Positions 56,111 through 64,000 of a stretch of 64,000 bases of DNA are shown in pieces. Origin of the DNA: Euglena gracilis (taxonomy: Eukaryota > Euglenida > Euglenophyceae > Euglenales). The position numbers and the translations under genes were made by a program. Position 1 is the first letter of the stretch. Every line of letters begins with the position of its first letter. Under the pieces are notes generated by a model. The model did not search any database. It was not told the origin of the DNA and saw only the letters and a program-made list of their open reading frames with translations. The stretch lies in the NCBI GenBank assembly GCA_039621445.1, contig CP154956.1, positions 3,385,873 to 3,449,872 of the forward strand. Reading direction: 5' to 3'.

Positions 56111-57395
56111 CCGGGGGGAGGGGTCCAGGCCTCTTTTTAAGACCCCCCGGGGGGGGGAGGGGGGGGGGTCCCCCCCACCCACCCAGGGTGGCACGGGACC
56201 CCCCCGGAGGGGGGGACCCCCCAAAATCGGGCCCGTTAAAGGCAATTTTTAAAAATTTTCGGCGCTTCGCGCCGAAAAGGTATACCTGGCGCCTCCGGCG
56301 CGGGACCCCCCCCCGGGGGGTCCGGCCCGGACCCACCCACCCACCCCCCCCTCCCCGGGGGGTCTTCTGGCTTAAAAAGAAGCCTGGAGGGGTCCCCCCC
56401 CAGGGGGTCCCCCACTCCGGGGTGGACCCACTTTTTGGTAAAAAAAAAATTGGCGCTTCGGCCGAAAAAAAAAGGCCAAAAATGGCCAAAACCCTGCCCC
56501 TGGCGTGGAGACCCCAAGGGTGTTGGGGTATCCCCGGGTGGCAGACCAATGCATTCAACCCCCCCCCCGGGGTCAAAAGTTAAAAGTCTCTGCCTGCGAC
56601 ACAAACCTCGGCCCCGGTTTGTTTGTGGCCGGGGGAGGCTCCCAGATCCAAGCTGGTGGGTGGGACTTGCGCCATGCGATGGTTGGGCCGTCAGGAACCC
56701 GACGCAGGCGGGCACCAAGAGCCTCGCGGACCAACCGCCAGCTGCTGGTGCGGCGGAGAACGGGCCATGCGATCGCTTCAGTGGCGCAGACGGACTTAAA
56801 AGGTTGGGGCAAAAGAGGGAAACTACAAGTCCGTAAAATTGTGAAATAAACTGCAACTCCATCAAATTGGTGAAATTCCGAAGTGAAATTGCACTTCTGT
56901 GGGCCTCGGCACCCGGGGAGTGCCTCGTCTATGTCCCCTTTTACGCCAATCCATCTGGGGGAGATTTTGAGAAAGGTGTATTCCGCAAAGCATCAAAAAA
57001 CTTTTGGTTTTTAAGATCCGGGAGGCAGGCGCGAAATCTCGGGGGGCAAACCTCAAAAAAATATGCGAGAGGGGCCAGGGCTGCACTGAAGGGCCTGGTG
57101 AACAGGGCAGTAGACCTTCAAGGAGGTGGGTTGGGGACCGGGCCCCACGCCCCACAGGGTTTCCGGGATTTCTTGTCTGCCGGGTGGGGCCTGGGGACCC
57201 CGGAAGTGATGCCAGTACCCCGCCCCTATGTCCAACGACCGGTGACCGGTGACGCAACATAGCCAATTAGCACAACATAGCCAATTAGCACAAATTAGCA
57301 TGTTCGCACCTCTCCCTACTCCTTCAAATAAGGGGGTGCCCAACCTAGTGGGAAGTTTAATACCCCCCTAGGGGGGTATTAAACTTCCCACCTGC

Positions 57396-57469
<74 letters not shown>

Positions 57470-57490
57470 CATACATACATATATACATAC
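57396..57490. repeat. (CA)n, (TA)n, (CATA)n microsatellite
   Basis: Consecutive CA, TA and CATA runs immediately left of the TIR element. Confidence 0.95.
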
Positions 57491-57493
57491 ATA

Positions 57494-58193
57494 CACAGTG
57501 TGCCAAATAAATTTTCAGACCCAAGTGCCAAGTAAATATTCAGACCCTGAAAAAATCGAAAAAAATGATGGCACCCCACACTCCACAGAACCTCCCCAAT
57601 CGCCTCGCAGAGCTGAGAGCACTGGTGGAGGGGTGTTTTGACAGGCGATTGTGACTGCTTAGTGCCCGGTGGCACCACCGCGGTGTTGCAGAACAGGAGA
57701 TACACAATTTGGCACCAAGTGTCATGGTTGTCAAATTTGCTGTTGCACAGGCTTGCACAAACAAAACGAGGACAATGAAATGGATTGAATTTCAGTGGAC
57801 TTCCCACACATAAAGTCCCGGGAAAACGTTGACCCCACCCACTGCGAACAGCCCAGAAGGAAAAATAGGACTGGGAAGCCCATTTCAAGCTGTCAACCCC
57901 TCTCACCCAACCCAGACAGGGAATTGTGCACGGAATGTTCTCCAGTCACTGGAGCAAGTCTGTTTCTAGTTGGATTGCAGTGAATGTGGTTTGCAAAAGC
58001 CGCCTTTTTCCAAAATATTGTTTTCGAAAGGATTTTGGTGGTGTCACCGGGCACTAAGCAGACACAATCGCCTGTCAGGGAGGCGATTGGAGATAGTTCT
58101 GTGGAGTGTGAGGTGCCATCATTTATTTCGATTTTTTCGGGGTCTGAATATTTACTTGGCACTTGGGTCTGAAAATTGTCTTGGCACACTGTA
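57494..58193. mobile_element. Long-TIR Tc1/mariner-like non-autonomous element
   Basis: Terminal inverted repeats of about 160-185 bp: left CACAGTGTGCCAAATAAA..., right ...GGCACACTGTA, with TA on both sides (57492-57493, 58194-58195). The arms also pair through TTCAGACCCAAGTGCCAAG and the inner GCGATTG and CTTAGTGCCCGGTG blocks. TA target and CAGTGTGCC ends fit Tc1/mariner. The roughly 350-bp middle has no transposase. Confidence 0.82.
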
Positions 58194-58239
58194 TATATGT
58201 GTGCATGTGTGTGTGTGTATATATAGGGTTAGGGTTATA

Positions 58240-58820
58240 TATACCCCCCCCCTTGTCCAACGACCGCCAATGTTCGTCTCTGACCGGGGGGGGTCGTTAA
58301 AAATGGCCAATGTTCGTCTCTGACCGGGGGGGGGGGGGGTGGTCGTTAGACAAGGGGGGGATTTCCGGCGCGTCTCGCTGGAAATATTTGGCGCTTCGCG
58401 CCTGACAATAGCCAATCTAAAAAAGCCCAAAAATACCAACAATGTCCACAAAATATTCACAAAAATCCACAAAAAATACCCAAAATCACCAAAATGGCAC
58501 AAAATGGCCAAAAATGCCGTAAAGGTGTTCATATTGACCCAAATTAGCCCAACATTTGCCCAAATCAATGCAAAATGGTCCCAAATTAGCAAATAATATC
58601 ATCAGAGGTGCTTGCCCACAACGACGCCTTCTGCAAGATCACTATTTGAGCGACGATAGAGAACACAACAACCCACTGGGTAGTGGTTCATCACAGAAGT
58701 CGGAGAAGCTGCAAGAACATTATCAAGTCTCATTTCCCCAAGATCGTATATGAAAGATCGTCTCTGACTGGGGGGGGGGGGTGGTCGTTGGACAAGCCCG
58801 GTCGTTGGACAAGTGGGGGG
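58240..58820. repeat. Relatives of MITE family 2
   Basis: CCCCCTTGTCCAACGACC at 58247 and several TCTGACCGGGGGGG...GGTCGTT(G/A)GACAAG copies to 58820, with an AT-rich middle of CAAAA units and hairpin GGCGCTTCGCGCC at 58390. Either nested copies or one rearranged element. Confidence 0.55.
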
Positions 58821-60109
58821 GCAGACCCCAACCCACCAGGATGGGGGGGGGTGGTCGACCTAACCCCCCCATTACACATAGGGTTGCGGGGATTTCCGTA
58901 CAGCCCTTGCCCGGGGGGTCAGTTTTGGGACCCAGCCCTGGCATACCCGTCCAAATGAGAATGGCCATTTTCGGGGTCCCCGGCGCCGAAGGCGTGGGGC
59001 GTGTGCAACAGCGGGGAAGCAATGGCACGGGTGGCACGCGGGGCCGGACGGGCAGGGAGGCGGGGAGCGGATGCGCTGGCCGCAGTGGTCGGGGAGCGGC
59101 GGGGGACGTGGGCGTGGTGATGGTTGGCTGGGGCAGGGGGGGGGGATGGCAAGCAACACGGACGTCCCAAATGCTGCTCCAAAATGCTGAAGCGCGCGGG
59201 AAACAAAAGGACGCGGGGGCAACGGTACCTCGTGGCCAACTCTCGCAATCAGGCTTTCTTTGCAAGGCCCCCAGGGCTTCCCCGTCCACCCAGGGTGGCG
59301 TTGGATCCCCCGGGGGGGGGGGGCAAAGACCCCCCCAAAACTGATCCTCTGAAGGCATTGCCTTTAAAATTTTCATCAAAAAAAACTTTCTCGCGCTTCG
59401 CACCAGAAGCCAAACCCCTGGCGTGGAAACCCCCTGGTGGGGGGGGGGGGGGTCCGACCCTGGGCTGGGGTCTTCCGAGTTAAAACAACGCCTGCTTGCA
59501 AACTTGCTGCTGTCGCTGGGATTTCAGCCTGTAACGGCCGTCAGAATGCCAAGTATTCATTAACTCCCCTCCCAGAAAAGATGCGTGAGGACCAGGGGGA
59601 CTGCAAAAAAAATTGGTGTTTGCGTCAAAAAGGGAAAATACCCTTTTTTTGAGGTGGTGCTAAATTTTCAAGCATCATGGGCGCAAAAATCAACATTTGT
59701 GTCACCAAATCAGGTTTCAGAAATTTCTAAAACGTTCTAATTTCTAAAATTTCGAAAACCCCTTTTCAAACCCAAAATAAGCCTCCCCGAGAATATCGCC
59801 ATTTATTGGACCAACTTTTAAAACCTGCTTTAGAGAGTGGGTGGGCGGGTTGGGGCTGCTGGACCCCCCTAGGGATACTTAGGTAGATGCACCGATCCCG
59901 CGCCAAGCCTCGATACGAATCATTCCGATGGCCCTGATTGTGACTGGGATCCAATGCCCCGAATCAGGAAAATGACCGCCGGCTGGGGAAGAAATGCGAA
60001 CCATACCACGGGTGTGGATCTCGGCTGCTGAGCCGCAGTTTGCCCCGTCAGCAGGGCCATCCGGGAAGGCTTCTTAGGCGGCCGAATTCGCACTTAAGGG
60101 TTTTTCCTT

Positions 60110-61690
60110 CGGAATTTGCGCATTTGCGCAAATGAGCAAATTCTATGAAATCCCTGGACCATGTACCCTGACACAGGGAACACAATTTATGAACTGTGAC
60201 ACCCCTTTATTGGAGGGGATTAACTCCCAGTAGTTTGGTGTAAATGCTGCTTACCAAGTGACGTGAATAGGGCTGAGGGTGAGATTGGTGCTCAGGAATG
60301 TCAAACAGAAGAGAGGCACACACCCCTTGTTACGACACTTGGAAATGGTGCTGACGTGCTGGCTGAACTGGCTTGGACACTGCCGCCGCCGTTAAGGACA
60401 CACGGAGCCTCATTAGATCACACACCACAGACTACGTCAACCAGCCGTCACGCAACTGATGTGTGTTTGTGTGCGCATTTGCGCAAATAAAAACAATTGT
60501 GTTTGTGGGCGCGTTTGCGCAAATAAAACGTAAACCAATGATGATAAAATGACGTGTATGTGGGCGCCAATGCGCGCATAAGCAAATTGTTGGTGTGTGC
60601 ATTTGCGCAAATGCGCACACCAACAAAGTCATGTTTATTTGCGCAAATGCGCACACCAACATGTATTTTCACTTTCCATGGACCACATCTGCTGTCGGTG
60701 TTTGACGGTTGTGTTTCCGTCACACCGTTCTTCTTTGTGTTTATTTGCGCATTTGCGCGCACAAACAAAGAACATGTTTGTTTGCGCATTTGCGCAGATG
60801 CGCGCATAAAACATAATTTTTGTTTGTCCGCGCATTTGTGCCCATAAACTTGCGCATCGATAAACAGTGTGACAAACCCACCAACTGGACGGTCCGTTGG
60901 TCTGCGCACTCACAGCCCCTTTGTCACGCCGTTTATCAACAGCGTCAGTTCATGGGTACTAAAGCCCAATCCTTGAAGGACATGTTTGTGTTTACTTGCG
61001 CAATTGCGCAAATAAACCTAAACATGTTGATGGGCGCATTTGCGCAAATAAACACAATTTTTTCCTTCCAGTGTTGGGTTTCTTCCGCTGGGTTCTTTGC
61101 CACACAACTGGTTGTGCGGATCCCGGGTATAGGCCGGGTGGGAGACACCCGTCCCCTTCATTCCCTACGGACCCTATTTCTTCCCCCCTGCGCTTCCTTT
61201 CCCAACACCCCGCACTTAGCTTCCGTCCCTTGCGTCCTTCCCGCCCGCTTGGTCACACCACACCCACATCCCCCAACACTTCCTCCCCGCGCTTTAACAA
61301 ATACGCAAAAAACACCACACCAAGGCGCTGGAAGCAAAGCAGTCCAGCAAACACCCAGGACGCACACCGCCAGCAGCTCGGGCACACCCGGGGACACAGC
61401 CGAAAGGTGCAACAAGGGCAGTAAAGGTCCCGTTCCTTTGCCGCTTTTTTGCGTTTTTTTCAGTGTGGGCCGGCAAGGTCCCGGGGGTTTCAACGTACAA
61501 AGTCCATTTCCACACACCCCAAAAACACCATTTTTCGCCAAAGTCCCGGGGGTCATACCGCCAAAAACAGAATTTCGCTCATTTTTTGCACTCTCTTGTC
61601 AACGTGTTTTCAAACCCCCCTGACCTTCACAGCCGAATCGAAAGCAGAATCAAAAAATTCGTAAATTTGCGCAAGTCCGCAAATAAAAAG
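60110..61690. repeat. Cluster of TTTGCGCAAAT palindromes
   Basis: More than ten copies of palindromes around TTTGCGCAAAT or ATTTGCGCAAATGCGCAC, often followed by AAAYA and flanked by CACCAAC. One at 60593-60628 is an almost perfect 36-bp palindrome. Frames reading ICANAHTN or FAQMRTPT are translations of the repeat, not proteins. Confidence 0.8.
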
Positions 61691-61791
61691 AAAAAAGCTT
61701 AAATGCGAATTAGGCCGCCTAAGAGGCTTGATTTGGGGGACTTGACCCCCCCCACCCACTGCCCATAAGATAGGTCTCCAGGATTCCCGTA

Positions 61792-61955
61792 CCCCCCCCC
61801 CCCGGAAGCTGCCACCTGACAGGCCCTACCAGAGGCCAGTACCGGGGATCCTGACAACTTCCTATCATGACAGGTTGGCCGGTACTGATGGTTTTCCGGG
61901 CGGGACCCTGACAGGTTCTCGGGCATGACAATTTCCCGAGGGAGGGGGGGAAAGG
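61792..61955. mobile_element. Small MITE, family 3, copy 1
   Basis: C-run then GGAAGCTGCCACCTGACAGG at the left and CATGACAATTTCCC plus G-run at the right, TA on both sides (61790-61791, 61956-61957). A related copy is at 62285-62410. Confidence 0.6.
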
Positions 61956-61989
61956 TAGGATAATTCTCCGGGATTCCCACAAAGCTCTG

Positions 61990-62144
61990 CCCGTCAGCGC
62001 CGCGGCCACCGCCGACGTCGAGGAGGAGGCAAGCTGTTCTGGCCGGCCAGCCGGGCCGGACGCCCACACACCAACCGCGGCGCACCACACCGCCAGGAGC
62101 AGGAGCCACCCCCGCGGCGGCCGCGGTGTGCGTGGGAGGGGCAT
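61990..62144 (-). CDS. Signal-peptide ORF, gene unidentified (partial)
   Basis: ATG at 62144 followed by a basic start and the hydrophobic core GWLLLLAVWCAAVGVWA, then Ala/Ser-rich sequence. The frame stays open to 61719 but runs into MITE family 3, so the true exon end is unknown. Could be a secreted or membrane protein. Confidence 0.35.
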
Positions 62145-62284
62145 GGCTGGCCGGGCAGGAGGGGAGGGCAGGGCAGGCCACCCCCAGCCTACCCCCCCTC
62201 CCCTGGCCAACACCTGGGGGGGGGTGCCTTGGGTTGTGGGGTGCCTGTCCACAGCAGGCAACCCCCGGGGGAAGGCCTAACCTA

Positions 62285-62410
62285 CCCCCCCCCCCGGGAA
62301 ACTGTCACCTGACAGGTCGGCCGAGGACCCCGACAACTTCCTGTACTGATAGGTTGGCCAGATATGGGGACCCTGACAGTTTCTCGGTCATGACAGTTTC
62401 CCAGGGGGGC
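62285..62410. mobile_element. Small MITE, family 3, copy 2
   Basis: CCCCGGGAAACTGTCACC at the left and CATGACAGTTTCCC plus G-run at the right pair as inverted ends. TA is clear only on the left. Confidence 0.55.
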
Positions 62411-62419
62411 CCGGAGCCG

Positions 62420-63653
62420 ATGGAGGGTGGCATCCCCCCCAAACCCGACCTTTCGGGGGGTGCGAGGCTCCAAATGACCCCCTCAGGAGTAAGCAGTATG
62501 ATACGTTATGGAACAGCAGTGCGGCATGCTTGACGACTCTTAGAAAAGACATTGACCCTCGTGGTGTCCAACAACCGCTTCTGCATGGGTGGTTGTCAAA
62601 ACTGTCCCACAGGAAACTGCTGCCGGAGAACCTGTCAGGGTCCCCTGTGGCCAGCATGCCACAGGGGGGTCAAGCCCAAATGCTTCACAGTGGGCTGCTT
62701 GCTTTGGGGGGGGGAGGATTGGTAGGGCTGCAGAATGAAAAGAACATTTTGTTATGCATATAGTAACGCATAAGGACGGCCTGCCAACCCCCCTCTTAAC
62801 CGCACTTTGGCTTCTGTCTTGTTTCAGGCCTGGCACTGCACTCTGCTTCTGGCCCTTTTTCACAGCAACTCTAAATAATTGTCCGACCCCATATTCACTG
62901 AGACTTCAAACTTTCTTTTTGTTTTCCTTGCCCTTCCCCTCCCCTTCCCCTCAAAGTATGTAATAATACTCAATGAAGGCATTCTGCTGGCAGCCCAGAA
63001 ATCGGTGTCACAAGTGTGTGTTTTCAGGGAAACCTTTTTTCGTGGTCTGGCACAGAGCGCCAGCAGCATCACGTGAGGCATTCCTGCAGCGAAGTCTCAT
63101 AGGATTCACGTTTTCGAACCATCGGCGGGCACGGAAGGAAAACGTACTTGCACATTTGCACATGAAGTTGGTTGCTGGTGAGGTCGCGGAGGGGGAGGGG
63201 GCGAAACGTGGAGAGTGCCGACGTCACTTGCGTTTCGGGGAGACAGGGGAAATGGACATGGGGCAGGGGGGTGAACAGCCCTCCGCGGCTCACTTGGCGC
63301 AAATCGGTAATTTTCAGGTTTCTGGAAGGCAGGAGAGAGGCTCCCCAAATAAAATAAAAAAACCCCAAACAATAAAACCCCCGAGGACGGACTTCAGATG
63401 CCCAAATGATAATAATCCCCCTGTGTGGAAAAAGCAAAGCAAAAAGAGAAGAAAAATCATTGGAAACATCGTAAAATGAAAGCACAAAATCGATAAAAAG
63501 GTCAGAATAATTTCATCCATCTTGCAAAAAAAAAAACCCGAAAAATGCAAAACGGGCCCAGGGGCCCATTGAAATACTTTTGAGGTCAATTTTGACTTGA
63601 TTATTTTTTCAAATTTGAAGAAATGAAGAAAGCTCCATTGTGGGAAAACTCCC
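62420..63653. other. No gene recognised
   Basis: Short open frames of ordinary length only; a coding-like plus frame around 63170-63370 has no recognisable motif. Confidence 0.35.
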
Positions 63654-63661
63654 CTCGGATG

Positions 63662-63976
63662 CAGGGCGGTCCTTAAGCAAAAAAAAAAAAAACTCCGCTG
63701 TCCCAGCACACTCAGTGAAAAATATTCAGCAAAATGGGCAGGAAATTTGGGCATTCTTCAGCGAGAACAGGTCGACATCAGGAAAAAAATTGATTCCTGG
63801 CACCCTTGGGCCATCGCCCATCCACCCAAATCGTCAAAAACTGTGTTTTTCGACTTTTTAATTTTTGCCCCCGATCAAGTCCCAGCCTGGCCCTTTGGCT
63901 GGCCCTTTGGCCGAATGGGGGGCGGTCCTTAAGGAAATAAAAAAAAAAACTTTCCTGTCCCTTAAGGACCGCCCTG
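63662..63976. mobile_element. hAT-type MITE
   Basis: Inverted ends CAGGGCGGTCCTTAAG and CTTAAGGACCGCCCTG, flanked by the perfect 8-bp duplication CTCGGATG (63654-63661 and 63977-63984). 315 bp, no coding capacity. A second internal copy of the left end at about 63921 shows a duplicated terminus. Confidence 0.9.
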
Positions 63977-64000
63977 CTCGGATGTTGAACCCAAGCCCCC

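Noticed and set aside
56716-56794. Minus patch reading TEAIAWPVLRRTSSWRLVREALG as an LRR exon
   Set aside because: Exit phase fits but the leucine pattern and entry phase do not; an isolated coding-like patch at most.
1-64000. tRNA and rRNA genes
   Set aside because: No segment with recognisable tRNA A/B box arrangement and cloverleaf or conserved rRNA core was noticed; a covariance search would be decisive.

Overview
This is nuclear DNA of a eukaryote with a repeat-swollen genome. The evidence is GT-AG spliceosomal introns, a mitochondrial twin CX9C (CHCH) protein gene, a Ty3/gypsy chromovirus, a decayed LINE, LTR miniatures, hAT and TA-target DNA transposons, and many long G/C, CA, TA and pentanucleotide runs. 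I cannot name the species. A protist or alga fits the combination, especially retroelement-borne DNA methyltransferases, but that is inference.

Layout. 1-6.2 kb: a nearly intact Ty3/gypsy element on the plus strand, entered inside gag. It carries a separate C5-cytosine methyltransferase-like ORF and a pol ORF whose N terminus is an adenine-methyltransferase-like NPPW domain, followed by protease, RT, RNase H, integrase and chromodomain. Methyltransferase, pol and integrase share one frame and are split by single TAA codons. 6.6-19.3 kb: one family of short LTR elements (TRIM-like): A (6639-7976), a compound head-to-head pair B/C inserted as one block (11619-15928), and D (17649-19256). All have 4-bp target duplications, TGTG starts, purine tracts and a shared post-LTR motif. 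A second, broken gypsy integrase lies at 10.2-11.1 kb. 19.6-21.4 kb: a non-autonomous hAT element.

21.8-23.6 kb: a five-exon minus-strand CHCHD2/CHCHD10/Mix17-like gene, the clearest host gene. 24.4-25.9 kb: a frameshifted LINE reverse transcriptase. 26.5-26.9 kb: a PHD-finger reading frame on the other strand. 27-42 kb: mostly non-coding repeats, hairpins, MITEs and microsatellites with a few isolated exon-like patches on the minus strand.

42.6-52.8 kb (perhaps to 54.8 kb): a minus-strand leucine-rich-repeat gene in which each 27-29 residue repeat is one exon of 81-87 bp bounded by phase-1 introns. The exons fall into four types that recur in the order 4-1-2-3-4-1-2-3, so the protein grew by duplication of a four-exon block. 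Its introns are full of microsatellites and TA-flanked MITEs.

55-64 kb: a second copy of a MITE first seen at 29 kb, a long-TIR Tc1/mariner-like element, a 1.6-kb cluster of TTTGCGCAAAT palindromes, another small MITE family and a second hAT miniature at the right edge. No rRNA, tRNA or CRISPR was recognised.
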